Below are positions 18,607 through 26,943 of a stretch of 64,000 bases of DNA, piece by piece. The stretch is from assembly GCF_036499745.1 (NCBI RefSeq), contig NZ_DASYDG010000030.1:1-64000 (forward strand), in the 5' to 3' direction. The position numbers and the translations under genes are program-made. Within the stretch, counting starts at the first letter, position 1; every line of letters begins with the position of its first letter. This DNA comes from Pinirhizobacter sp036499745. Lineage in GTDB: Bacteria; Pseudomonadota; Gammaproteobacteria; Xanthomonadales; Rhodanobacteraceae. The notes under the pieces were generated by a model. The model was not told the origin of the DNA and searched no databases. It saw only the letters and a program-made list of their open reading frames with translations.

Positions 18607-19737
18607 ATGACCATCATCACCAACGTGGCGGACCTGCGCGAACTGGCGCGCCGCCGCGTGCCTCGCGCCTTCTTCGAATACGCCGACCGGGGCTCGTACG
18701 ACGAAGCCACCCTTCGCGAGAACGTCCGCGCACTTGACCGGATCAAGCTACGCCAGCGGGTGATGATCGACGTCGACCAGCGCAACCTGGCCACCAGCTT
18801 CATCGGCCAGCCGGTGAGCCTGCCGCTGGCCATCGCGCCCACGGGGCTTACCGGACTGCAATACGGCAGTGGCGAGATCCTGGGCGCACGCGCCGCGGCG
18901 GAAGCGGGTATTCCCTTCACCCTGAGCACGATGTCCATCTGCTCGATCGAGCAGGTGGCAGCGGCAAGCTCCACGCCGTTCTGGTTCCAGGTATACGTGA
19001 TGCGCGACCGCGGCTTCACCCGCGAACTGATCCAGCGCGCCCACGCGGCGAAGTGTTCGGCACTGATGCTTACGGTTGACCTGACCATCCAGGGCCAGCG
19101 TCACCGGGAAATCAAGAATGGCCTCTCCGTGCCGCCGAAGCTCACCCTGCGCAACGCCTTGGACATCATGAGCAAGCCGCGCTGGATGTGGAACGTGCTG
19201 CGCGCGCCCAGCCGCTCGTTCGGCAATCTCGCCGGGCGCATCGGTGGCGACAGCCTCACCACCCTGGCGCAGTGGATCGCCAGCCAGTTCGATCCCACCC
19301 TCACCTGGGCGGACCTGGCATGGATTCGCCAGGAATGGCCCGGAAAGTTGATCATCAAGGGCATCATGGATTCGCGCGATGCGAAACTTGCCGCCGACCA
19401 CGGTGTGGATGCCATCGTGGTATCCAACCATGGCGGCCGCCAGCTCGACGGCGCACCGGCCAGCATCGATGCCCTGCCCGCCGTGGTGCAGGAAGTGGGC
19501 GATCGCTGCGAAGTGTTGTTCGACGGCGGCGTCACAAGCGGCCAGGCGCTGTTCAAGGCACTGGCGCTTGGCGCGCGCGGCGCGCTGATAGGCAAGGCGT
19601 TCCTTTATGGATTGGGCGCGATGGGCCAGCCTGGGGTGACCGCCGCGATCGAGATCATCCGTAAGGAATTGAGTACGACGATGGCGCTATGTGGCCAGAC
19701 CGACGTCAAAGCGATCAGTCGCGACGCGCTCTGGTAG
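18607..19737 (+). CDS. lldD: FMN-dependent L-lactate dehydrogenase
   Basis: A 376-residue alpha-hydroxy-acid oxidoreductase that oxidises L-lactate to pyruvate and feeds electrons to the respiratory chain at the inner membrane. Marks are the N-terminal ADLRELARRRVPRAFFEYADRG block, the FMN-contacting LPLAIAPTGLTGL, the middle membrane-contact loop, and the catalytic IVVSNHGGRQLDG with the essential His. It is the last gene of the fucose operon, three bases after the dehydratase. The context suggests it disposes of the L-lactate made by the FAH-type hydrolase, so both C3 halves of fucose end as pyruvate. Confidence 0.93.
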   Translation: MTIITNVADLRELARRRVPRAFFEYADRGSYDEATLRENVRALDRIKLRQRVMIDVDQRNLATSFIGQPVSLPLAIAPTGLTGLQYGSGEILGARAAAEAGIPFTLSTMSICSIEQVAAASSTPFWFQVYVMRDRGFTRELIQRAHAAKCSALMLTVDLTIQGQRHREIKNGLSVPPKLTLRNALDIMSKPRWMWNVLRAPSRSFGNLAGRIGGDSLTTLAQWIASQFDPTLTWADLAWIRQEWPGKLIIKGIMDSRDAKLAADHGVDAIVVSNHGGRQLDGAPASIDALPAVVQEVGDRCEVLFDGGVTSGQALFKALALGARGALIGKAFLYGLGAMGQPGVTAAIEIIRKELSTTMALCGQTDVKAISRDALW

Positions 19738-19757
19738 CACCTTCACGACGGGATGCT

Positions 19758-20156
19758 TCACGGCAGCCTGAATATCTCGTCCATCGGTACCCATTTCTGC
19801 CCCTCGGCAGACCACGGCAGGCGCTTTTGGAAGGTGTCCATCAGCCGTTCCCATGCCTGAATGTGCGGATCGGTAGTATCCGAGGCAGCCTTGGCCGCCG
19901 CGTCGTAGCCGGCCCCGGCTTCCATCACCATCACCAGCCGGTTGCCGGTGCGATAGATGCGCATGTCGTCGATGCCGGCGTCGCGGATGGACTTGACCAC
20001 CTCCGGCCAGATGGTGTCGGCGCGATGCCAGCGCTCGTACTCGGCAATCGCCTGAGCGTCGTTGCGAAGGTCAAGGGCGAACACCCGACGAGAAGAGGTC
20101 TGCCCGGGAACGGCCTGACCTGAGGCAGTCTGATCCGCGGCGTCCTCGCCCGGCAT
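19758..20156 (-). CDS. L-rhamnose mutarotase family protein, probable L-fucose mutarotase
   Basis: A 132-residue dimeric-barrel protein of the RhaM family (COG3254 type), which interconverts sugar anomers. The RVFALDLRNDAQAIAEYERWH start holds the conserved catalytic His, and MRIYRTGNRLVMVMEA follows with conserved Tyr and Arg. The family is best known for L-rhamnose; beside fucP and the fucose operon, action on L-fucose is inferred. The first 20 residues are poorly conserved, so the true start may be further in. Its ATG overlaps the fucP stop by one base (TGATG), so the two are one operon, convergent with lldD. Confidence 0.82.
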   Translation of the reverse strand: MPGEDAADQTASGQAVPGQTSSRRVFALDLRNDAQAIAEYERWHRADTIWPEVVKSIRDAGIDDMRIYRTGNRLVMVMEAGAGYDAAAKAASDTTDPHIQAWERLMDTFQKRLPWSAEGQKWVPMDEIFRLP

Positions 20157-21442
20157 CAGGCGCGCGCCCGCACATGGTGCCGCGCGAAAGCAGCCACCAC
20201 CACAAAGGCAATACCCGGCACCACCATCGCATGGGCGATGCCGAACCGGTCCGATACAGCGCCGAGCCCCGCGGTGAGTACCGCGCCGCCGATGATGGTC
20301 ATCACCAGCAGCGCCGAGCCGATCTTGCGCTCGTCATCGTTGCGGTTACGCACACCCAGGCCAAAGATGGTCGGGTACATCACCGACATGAAGAAGCTGC
20401 AGGCCACCAGCGCGCAGGCGCCCACCATGCCCGGCATCGTCATGGCAACGAGCACCAGCGCCACATTGATGGCGGCAAAACCCATCAACAGGCGCTCGGC
20501 CGGTACGCGCTTCATCAAGGCCGTACCGATGAATCGCCCGGCCATGAAGGCCACCAGGCACGCGGTAAGGAAATTGGCCGCTTCCTTCGCCGGCGTTCCC
20601 GGCATACCGAATTGCACGTAGCGGATCAGGTAGCTCCATACGCCCACCTGCGCCCCCACATAGAAAAACTGCGCGGCCAGCGCGAACACGAACGAACGGT
20701 CGCGCAGCAGGCGGCCCATCACGCCATGGCGTGCAGGTGCTTGATCAGTAGCGACCTCGGCTACCGGAAACCGGGTGACTACGATCAACGCGGCCCACGC
20801 CAGAACCACCACGCCGATCACGAAGTACGGCCACTGCACCGCGCTGGTTTCCTGCGCCAGGTATGCCGCGCGCGTGCCTGCATCCATTGCGGCCATCTGC
20901 GCCGGTGTGTGTTCGATGCCGGAGAAAATGAAGTGCTGGCCCACCAGCACGCCTGTGATCGAGCCCAACGGGTTGAAAGCCTGCGCCAGGTTCAACCGGC
21001 GCGTGCCCGACTCAGGAGGCCCCAGCAGGGTCACGAACGGATTGGCCGATGTCTCCAGGAACGCCAGCCCGCTGGCGATCACGAACAGTGCGAACAAAAA
21101 CAGGCCATAGGTGCCAAGGCTTGCCGCCGGCCAGAACAGGAAGGCGCCCGCGCCGTACAGCACCAGGCCGAACACCACCGCGCTCTTGTAGCCGAAGCGG
21201 CGCATGAACAAGCCGGCCGGCATGGCTATCAGGAAATACCCGAGGTAGAACGCGCTCTGTACCAGTCCTGCCTGGAAGTCACTCAACACGAACGACTTCT
21301 TGAACTGCGCCACCAGCACGTCGTTGAGGTTGTTGGCCAGGCCCCAGAGGAAGAACAACGCAACGATCAATACCAATGGACCGATCAGGCCTTGGGCCGC
21401 CTGTCGGCTGGCCGGCATCGGTAACGGGGTGGCGCTCGCCAT
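20156..21442 (-). CDS. fucP: L-fucose:H+ symporter
   Basis: A 428-residue MFS permease with about 12 membrane helices in the inner membrane. The block ALFFLWGLANNLNDVLVAQFKKSF is characteristic of the FucP/glucose-galactose branch, as is LETSANPFVTLLGPPESGTRRLNLAQAFN. A good Shine-Dalgarno AGGAG precedes the ATG. The gene is divergent from the IclR regulator; the operator palindrome at 21483-21499 lies about 40 bases upstream, well placed to control it. Specificity for L-fucose follows from the surrounding pathway. Confidence 0.9.
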   Translation of the reverse strand: MASATPLPMPASRQAAQGLIGPLVLIVALFFLWGLANNLNDVLVAQFKKSFVLSDFQAGLVQSAFYLGYFLIAMPAGLFMRRFGYKSAVVFGLVLYGAGAFLFWPAASLGTYGLFLFALFVIASGLAFLETSANPFVTLLGPPESGTRRLNLAQAFNPLGSITGVLVGQHFIFSGIEHTPAQMAAMDAGTRAAYLAQETSAVQWPYFVIGVVVLAWAALIVVTRFPVAEVATDQAPARHGVMGRLLRDRSFVFALAAQFFYVGAQVGVWSYLIRYVQFGMPGTPAKEAANFLTACLVAFMAGRFIGTALMKRVPAERLLMGFAAINVALVLVAMTMPGMVGACALVACSFFMSVMYPTIFGLGVRNRNDDERKIGSALLVMTIIGGAVLTAGLGAVSDRFGIAHAMVVPGIAFVVVAAFARHHVRARA

Positions 21443-21482
21443 TGACTGCTCCTGTGGTCACCGGTGCACACGTTGTGCAAAT

Positions 21483-21499
21483 ATGAACTTAATGTTCAT
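21483..21499. promoter_or_regulatory. Second copy of the putative IclR-family operator
   Basis: ATGAAC, five bases TTAAT, then GTTCAT, in the intergenic region between fucP and the IclR gene. It matches the core of the palindrome at 13753-13773, including the five-base spacer, and is followed by a similar ACGCACAAGACG. The copy could serve both divergent promoters, giving control of uptake and autoregulation. Binding by the adjacent IclR protein is inferred. Confidence 0.75.
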
Positions 21500-21589
21500 G
21501 CACGCACAAGACGCAGTGCAGCAAAACCAGGCATGGCGCGCCGCCTTTCCGATCAGGCAAGCTTGCACGTCATCACAAACGAAGCGGAC

Positions 21590-22342
21590 ATGGCCAAGGA
21601 ACCGACCAAATACCGAGCCCCCGCCCTGGATAAGGGCCTGGACATCATCGAACTGCTGGCGGCGGCGCCGGCACCCTTGAGTATTGCCGAAATCTCCGAG
21701 GGTGTCGGCCGCTCGCGCGGCGAGATCTTCCGCATGCTCCAGGTACTGGAGGAACGCGATTACATCGCCCGTGGCGAAGGCGACGGCAGCTACGCCATCA
21801 CCCCGCGCCTGTTCCGGCTGGGCATGGAACAGCCGCCTGTGAAGAATGCGGTAGAAACCGCCCTGCCCGTGATGCATCGCCTGGCAGGCGAAATCGAACA
21901 GAGCTGCCACCTGGTGGTGCCTTCGGGCGAACAGATCGTGGTGGTGGCGCGCATCGACCCACCCGGCGACATCGGCCTGGTGGTGCGCGTCGGGCACCGC
22001 CGCCCCATGGCCCAGGCAACTTCCGGCCTGGTGCTGTTGGCCTGGCAAGGCGATGCCGTCAGGGACCACTGGCTGGATATCGTCGAAGCGCACGACGAGA
22101 GCGTCGAGCGCAAGGCCCTGCTCCGCCGGCTGACGAAGATCCGCGAGAAAGGCTACGCCTCGGCACCCAGCCACGTGGTCGGTGGCGTCACGGATCTCTC
22201 CGCGCCCATCGTCGAACACGGACATGCCGTGTGCGCACTCACCGTGCCGTTCATCGCCCGGGAAGGATCCTCCATCGACATGGCGATGACGGTGCGCACG
22301 CTGTGCAAGGCGGCGGCGGACATCTCCGCCGAGCTCGGCTAG
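21590..22342 (+). CDS. IclR family transcriptional regulator of the fucose genes
   Basis: A 250-residue regulator. The winged helix-turn-helix spans about residues 14-75 (ALDKGLDIIELLAAAPAPLSI, then the recognition part VGRSRGEIFRMLQVLEERDYI). The C-terminal IclR effector domain includes QSCHLVVPSGEQIVVVARID and the terminal MAMTVRTLCKAAADISAELG. I start it at the ATG at 21590; the in-frame ATG at 21464 would place the operator inside the coding region. It is divergent from fucP. The likely inducer is L-fucose or an acid intermediate; this and repressor action are inferred from context. Confidence 0.88.
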   Translation: MAKEPTKYRAPALDKGLDIIELLAAAPAPLSIAEISEGVGRSRGEIFRMLQVLEERDYIARGEGDGSYAITPRLFRLGMEQPPVKNAVETALPVMHRLAGEIEQSCHLVVPSGEQIVVVARIDPPGDIGLVVRVGHRRPMAQATSGLVLLAWQGDAVRDHWLDIVEAHDESVERKALLRRLTKIREKGYASAPSHVVGGVTDLSAPIVEHGHAVCALTVPFIAREGSSIDMAMTVRTLCKAAADISAELG

Positions 22343-22349
22343 CGAGGGC

Positions 22350-22652
22350 TCAGGGCCGAGGGCGCGGCCGGAAATGCAGCGGCTGGACGTCCGGCTGGTT
22401 GCCCACGGGCTTCGGCCCACAGCTTCCACAACTACCGCAGCCGTCGCCACAGCTTCCCGTGGCCGCCTTGGGCTGCATGCGCTGTCCCAAGGCCCGCAGC
22501 CACCTGGCCTGCGATGGCGCATTCAACGACGCGGACATTCGTGCCTGCACCCGCGTCGCCGTCTTCGGCAACAGCTTGCGGAACGCGGACACCGAGGCCA
22601 GCAACACCACGATGCCGATGACGATGGCCTGGATGACAGCAAACGCGGTCAT
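22350..22652 (-). CDS. Small membrane protein with cysteine-rich tail, third gene of feo operon
   Basis: A 100-residue protein that overlaps the feoB stop by ATGA. Residues 3-25 form one membrane helix (AFAVIQAIVIGIVVLLASVSAF). A basic middle follows, then a tail with four cysteines at about 68, 72, 75 and 78 in the pattern GSCGDGCGSCGSCGP. Small unnamed proteins with this layout follow feoB in related xanthomonads. It is not recognisably FeoC, which is a soluble winged helix. The tail could bind iron, a Fe-S cluster or zinc. It is convergent with the IclR gene, seven bases apart. Confidence 0.75.
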   Translation of the reverse strand: MTAFAVIQAIVIGIVVLLASVSAFRKLLPKTATRVQARMSASLNAPSQARWLRALGQRMQPKAATGSCGDGCGSCGSCGPKPVGNQPDVQPLHFRPRPRP

Positions 22653-24496
22653 GAGAGCGCCGCCGCGATCTGGTAGGTAGCAAACGAAGCCAGGTACGCC
22701 AGGCCGAACAGGTAGCCCGCGGCAATCGCCACATTGCGCCAGGAGTTGGTCTCGCGGCGGATCACCGCCAGCGTGGACATGCACTGCGGCGCGAACACGT
22801 ACCAGGCCAGCAACGACAGCGCCGTGGCCAGCGACCATTGATGGGAAATCAGTGTTCCCAGTTGCGACACGACGGCGTCTTCGCCACCGGACATGGCATA
22901 CACCGTGCCCAGCGACGCCACGGCCACCTCGCGCGCGGCCAGTCCCGGCACCAGCGCCACGCAGATCTGCCAGTTGAAGCCGATCGGCGCGAAGATGTAG
23001 TGCAATAGATGTCCGATGCGCCCTGCCAGGCTGTAGTCGATCGCCGGCAGCGTGGCGTCGGCCGGCGGCCCGGGGAAGCTCGCCAGGAACCACAGCAGCA
23101 CGGTAAGCGCCAGGATGATGCCGCCCACCCGGCGCAGGAAGATCTTGCTGCGCTCCCACAGGCCCAGGGCGATGTCCCGCGCGTGCGGCACGCGATAGGA
23201 AGGCAGTTCCATGATCAATGCGTGCTCGCTCTTGTCGCGGCGCATGCGCTTGATTACCCAGGCCACCGCCAGTGCACTGAAGATCCCGGCGAAATACAGC
23301 ACGAACAGCACGATGCCCTGCAGGTTGAACACCCCGCCCACGATGCGGTGCGGGATGAACGCTGCGATCAGCAAGGTATAAACCGGCAGCCGCGCAGAAC
23401 ACGTCATCAACGGCGCCACCATGATGGTGGTCAGGCGGTCGCGCGGGTCGTTGATGCTGCGCGTGGCCATGATCCCGGGAATGGCGCAGGCGAAGCTGGA
23501 CAGCAGTGGAATGAAAGCGCGGCCGGTAAGGCCCGCCTTGAACATCGTGCGGTCGAGCAGGAACGCCGCACGCGGCAGGTAGCCGGATTCCTCCAGCACC
23601 AGGATGAAGAAGAACAGGATCAGGATCTGCGGCAGGAACACCAGCACGGCACCCAGGCCTGCGAACACGCCGTCATTCAACAGGCTGTGCAGGGCACTGC
23701 CGGCAGGCAGGAAAGCGGTGACCCAGGCACCAAGCCAGGTAATACCCGCCTGGATGCCATCCATCACCGGCTTCGCCCACGAGAAAACCGCCTGGAAGAT
23801 GAAGAACATCAACCCGGCCAGGATCACCATGCCCATCACCGGATGCAGCGCCCAGCGGTCCAGGGCGTCGTCGACAGCGGCGGTCTGGCGCGGTGTAGTG
23901 ACGGTGGCAGCCAGGAGCTCACGGACTTCGGCATGCACTTCGGAGGCTGTCAGCGGAATCGGATCGGAGGGCGCGGCCTCCGGCACCTCGCCATCGACAC
24001 GCTCGATCAATGCCTTCGCACCGCCACGCTGCACGGCGATGGTCTGCACCACCGGCACGCCAAGGCGCCGCTGCAGTTCGTCCACGTCGATCACGATGCC
24101 TCGCCGCTTGGCCGCATCCATCATGTTCAGCGCCAGTACCACCGGTCGGCCCAGGCGGCGCACTTCCAGCACGAATCGGAGGTGCAAGCGCAGGTTCGTG
24201 GCATCGGCGACACAGACGATGAGGTCGGGCGCGGCCTCGCCCGGGTAGCGCCCCAGGCAGACATCACGGGTGATGGCTTCATCCGGGCTGGTGGCGGCAA
24301 AACTGTAGGCGCCGGGGAGATCGAGCAGCTGGAAGCTGCGGCCCGATGGCGCCACGAAGCGGCCTTCCTTGCGTTCCACGGTAACGCCGGCGTAATTGGC
24401 GACCTTCTGCCGGCCGCCGGTGAGCTGGTTGAACAGGGCCGTCTTGCCACAGTTGGGATTGCCCACCAGGGCAATGCGCAGGATGGTTTCGCTCAT
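22649..24496 (-). CDS. feoB: Ferrous iron transport protein B
   Basis: A 615-residue inner-membrane Fe(II) transporter with a G-protein domain. The GTPase motifs are present: G1 GNPNCGKTALFNQLTG near residue 12, G3 LDLPGAYS and G4 LNMMD. The guanine dissociation inhibitor-like helix region follows to about 215, then the polytopic membrane part with the conserved Gate and FeoB_C segments (CAIPGIMATRSINDPRDR; LLTxCSARLPVY-like TCSARLPVYTLLIA). It is shorter than E. coli FeoB (773). It starts inside the end of feoA (ATGA overlap) and ends overlapping the small Cys-tailed gene. Confidence 0.95.
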   Translation of the reverse strand: MSETILRIALVGNPNCGKTALFNQLTGGRQKVANYAGVTVERKEGRFVAPSGRSFQLLDLPGAYSFAATSPDEAITRDVCLGRYPGEAAPDLIVCVADATNLRLHLRFVLEVRRLGRPVVLALNMMDAAKRRGIVIDVDELQRRLGVPVVQTIAVQRGGAKALIERVDGEVPEAAPSDPIPLTASEVHAEVRELLAATVTTPRQTAAVDDALDRWALHPVMGMVILAGLMFFIFQAVFSWAKPVMDGIQAGITWLGAWVTAFLPAGSALHSLLNDGVFAGLGAVLVFLPQILILFFFILVLEESGYLPRAAFLLDRTMFKAGLTGRAFIPLLSSFACAIPGIMATRSINDPRDRLTTIMVAPLMTCSARLPVYTLLIAAFIPHRIVGGVFNLQGIVLFVLYFAGIFSALAVAWVIKRMRRDKSEHALIMELPSYRVPHARDIALGLWERSKIFLRRVGGIILALTVLLWFLASFPGPPADATLPAIDYSLAGRIGHLLHYIFAPIGFNWQICVALVPGLAAREVAVASLGTVYAMSGGEDAVVSQLGTLISHQWSLATALSLLAWYVFAPQCMSTLAVIRRETNSWRNVAIAAGYLFGLAYLASFATYQIAAALS

Positions 24497-24738
24497 GCCG
24501 TGGCCTCCTGTCTGACAGTCACCCGCGCCGCCTCGGACCGGCGCAGCGCAAAGCGCGTGGAACCGATCTGTACCAGCAGCGGATCGCCGCCGAGCGGCCC
24601 ACGGGCGACAATGCGCACCGGCTCGCCGCTGACAAAGCCCAGATCGCGCAGGCGCTGGGCGATAGGATCGGCGGGGTGGGCATCTTCAACATCCTGGACC
24701 ATGGCGGGCGCGCCTTTGGGCAACTCGGACAACCGCAC
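24493..24738 (-). CDS. feoA: Ferrous iron transport protein A
   Basis: An 81-residue SH3-like cytoplasmic protein that supports FeoB. The family pattern is clear: LSELPKGAPAMVQDV, AQRLRDLGFVSGEPVRIVARGPLGGDPLLVQIGSTRFALRRSEA. The start is GTG at 24738: the reading frame is closed by a TAA three codons upstream and has no ATG near the domain start. The Fur-box-like promoter lies 16-30 bases upstream. First gene of feoA-feoB-small protein. Confidence 0.94.
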   Translation of the reverse strand: MRLSELPKGAPAMVQDVEDAHPADPIAQRLRDLGFVSGEPVRIVARGPLGGDPLLVQIGSTRFALRRSEAARVTVRQEATA

Positions 24739-24753
24739 GGATGATTACTCAAA

Positions 24754-24773
24754 TAAGAATAATTCGCATTATA
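24754..24773 (-). promoter_or_regulatory. feo promoter: TATAAT -10 box overlapped by a Fur-box-like palindrome
   Basis: Read on the minus strand, 24773-24768 is TATAAT, a perfect -10 element. Positions 24768-24754 read TGCGAATTATTCTTA, which fits the 7-1-7 Fur pattern TGAGAATNATTCTCA with two mismatches. The overlap of the two is the usual way Fur represses. A -35 box is weak (GTGCAA at 17-base spacing). This fits iron-repressed expression of feoA-feoB. Confidence 0.75.
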
Positions 24774-24817
24774 CGCCGTTGTATCCTTTCTTGCACATTA
24801 CCTACCGGGCTTAACTC

Positions 24818-25606
24818 ATGACTGATGCCGTCCTTCTGGAGCGCTCCGGAACCCTGGCCACCATCACCCTGAACCGGCCGGCCGTGCACAACGCCTTCGA
24901 CGACGCGCTGATCGCCTCGCTGACGAGCGTCCTGGCCGACCTCGACGCCGACGACACGGTCCGGGCGGTGGTGTTGACCGGCGAGGGCGCAAGCTTCTCG
25001 GCCGGCGCCGACCTCAACTGGATGCGTGGCATGGCCGGCGCCAGCGAGGCTGAGAACCGGGCCGACTCCGAACGCCTGGCCGCGCTGATGCACCGCCTGC
25101 AGTTCCTCTCCAAACCCACCGTCGCCCGCGTCAATGGCGCCGCCTACGGGGGCGGTGTGGGCCTGATCGCCTGCTGCGACATCGCCATCGGCGTCTTCGG
25201 GGCGAAGTTCTCGCTGTCGGAGGTGAAACTCGGGCTGGTACCGGCGGTTATCTCCCCTTACGTGGTGGCTGCCATCGGCCTGCGCCATGCGCGGCGCCTG
25301 TTCGTTACCGGCGAGGTATTCGACGCCAGCCACGCCCAGCGCATCGGCCTGTTGCACGAGGTGGTCCCGGCCGACGAGCTCGACAACGCCGTGGCCAATG
25401 CCGTGGCCCTGCTGTGGCCCGGCGGTCCGGAGGCGCAGCGCGAAGCGAAGATACTGGCGCTGGCCATGGGCGGGCAGACTGCCGATGAAGCCCATCGCAT
25501 GGATATCGAAAACGCCGCGTTGATCTCCCGCCTCCGGGTGTCGGCCGAAGGCCAGGAAGGCTTGCAGGCCTTTCTTGAAAAACGCGGGCCGACATGGCGT
25601 AACTAA
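24818..25606 (+). CDS. liuC: Enoyl-CoA hydratase family, probable 3-methylglutaconyl-CoA hydratase
   Basis: A 262-residue crotonase-fold enzyme. The oxyanion-hole segments FSAGADLNWMRGM and NGAAYGGGVGLIACCD are plain, and the acid/base Glu region FSLSEVKLGLVPAVISPYVV matches the methylglutaconyl-CoA hydratase branch rather than the short-chain fatty-acid branch. It would hydrate 3-methylglutaconyl-CoA to HMG-CoA in leucine breakdown. The MCC biotin subunit and HMG-CoA lyase genes follow on the same strand after a GH5 gene. It is divergent from feoA. The liu symbol rests on family plus context. Confidence 0.85.
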   Translation: MTDAVLLERSGTLATITLNRPAVHNAFDDALIASLTSVLADLDADDTVRAVVLTGEGASFSAGADLNWMRGMAGASEAENRADSERLAALMHRLQFLSKPTVARVNGAAYGGGVGLIACCDIAIGVFGAKFSLSEVKLGLVPAVISPYVVAAIGLRHARRLFVTGEVFDASHAQRIGLLHEVVPADELDNAVANAVALLWPGGPEAQREAKILALAMGGQTADEAHRMDIENAALISRLRVSAEGQEGLQAFLEKRGPTWRN

Positions 25607-25669
25607 CCTCCCCGAACCGCACAGGCGCATGGCCTGGACTCAACGCCTGCGCAAACGACAAGGATTGTC

Positions 25670-26863
25670 ATGGCATCCCGTCACCGCCCCTTGGCCCTCG
25701 TGTTCATCACGTTCGCCGGCCTCGCCGCCAGCGCCCCGATCGCGGCCGCCGACCTCATCACCTTCTGGAACATCCCCAGGCATGGCGGCAACAGCTTCAA
25801 CCGGCTGCCGCCGGACCGCGCCTATTTCCAGGCACTCAAGGGTCATGGCGCCACCTGGGTTCGCCTGTCCTTCGATAAATGGAAACCAGCCCAGCGCGAT
25901 TTCCTCATCGGCAATGCCGACGACTACCGTACGCTCGATACGGATGACCTTGCGACATTGCGCGCAACGCTTGATCGCGCGCATGCAGCAGGCCTGAAGG
26001 TAGTGGTGGCGCCGCTGTCGCTGCCATGGATGCGCTGGTCGCAGAACAACGGCGATCGTTTCGACGACCGGCTCTGGCGTGATCGCAAACACTGGGACAC
26101 GGCGGCGCGCTACTGGCGCGATGCTGCCACCGCGCTAAGAGACCACCCGGCGATTGCTGCCTACAACATCATCAACGAGCCGGCGCCGGAAAAACTTGGC
26201 GGCCTGCCCGAGCACGCCCCGCCCGCCGCCATGGCCGCGTGGTTCGCGCGGGAAAGAAAGGGCGCACGCAACCTGCCGGCGTTCTATGCCAGGGTGATCG
26301 CCGCCATCCGCGAAGTCGACAAAACCACCCCGATCATGGTCGACGCTGGCTGGTACGCCGCCGCAGATGCCTTCGACTATTGGCCGGCGCCCCTGGGCGA
26401 CACCCGCGTGCTTTATGCCTTCCACATGTACGAGCCATACGCCGTCACCAGCGCGCCGAACCTCAAGCGGCGCAAACCCTATGCCTATCCAGGTGTCGTT
26501 CCCTTCGGTGGAAAACAGCTGAACTTCGATGCAGGGCGGGTCAAGGCGTACCTGAAGATCCCGATGGACTGGGCTGCCCGCCACGCCATCCCGGCCAACC
26601 GCCTGGTCGCTGCCGAATTCGGTTGCGTCCGGCAACTGGCCGGGTGCGCAGGTTATCTCGAAGATGTCATCGGTACGCTTGACACCAACGGCGTGCATTG
26701 GGCGTTCTACAGCTTCCGCGAAGACACCTGGGATGCCATGGACTACGAACTGGGTACCGGCAAGGTGCCCTGGCGGTACTGGCAAGCCGTCGAGGCCGGC
26801 ACGCCGGACCCCGTGCTTCGAAAGGCCACGCCACTGTTCGACGTCATCCGAAAGCGCCTTTGA
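25670..26863 (+). CDS. Secreted glycoside hydrolase family 5 (cellulase-like) protein
   Basis: A 397-residue protein with a signal peptide (residues 1-27, LALVFITFAGLAASAPIAAA). It has a GH5-type TIM barrel: WNIPRHGGNSFNRLPPDRAYF at the start, ATWVRLSFDKW, the catalytic acid in YNIINEPAP and the nucleophile in LVAAEFGC. Substrates of this family include beta-1,4- and beta-1,3-glucans and mannans; nothing here decides between them. It lies between the hydratase gene and the MCC subunit gene with no functional link to leucine breakdown, and may have been inserted or may ride on the same transcript. Confidence 0.82.
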   Translation: MASRHRPLALVFITFAGLAASAPIAAADLITFWNIPRHGGNSFNRLPPDRAYFQALKGHGATWVRLSFDKWKPAQRDFLIGNADDYRTLDTDDLATLRATLDRAHAAGLKVVVAPLSLPWMRWSQNNGDRFDDRLWRDRKHWDTAARYWRDAATALRDHPAIAAYNIINEPAPEKLGGLPEHAPPAAMAAWFARERKGARNLPAFYARVIAAIREVDKTTPIMVDAGWYAAADAFDYWPAPLGDTRVLYAFHMYEPYAVTSAPNLKRRKPYAYPGVVPFGGKQLNFDAGRVKAYLKIPMDWAARHAIPANRLVAAEFGCVRQLAGCAGYLEDVIGTLDTNGVHWAFYSFREDTWDAMDYELGTGKVPWRYWQAVEAGTPDPVLRKATPLFDVIRKRL

Positions 26864-26943
26864 TTGCTGCAACGCAATCGGCCCCTCACCCGGAATCTGC
26901 TAGCTTTCATGGTTTGGATTCGCCGCATCAGGGCCCTACCCGC

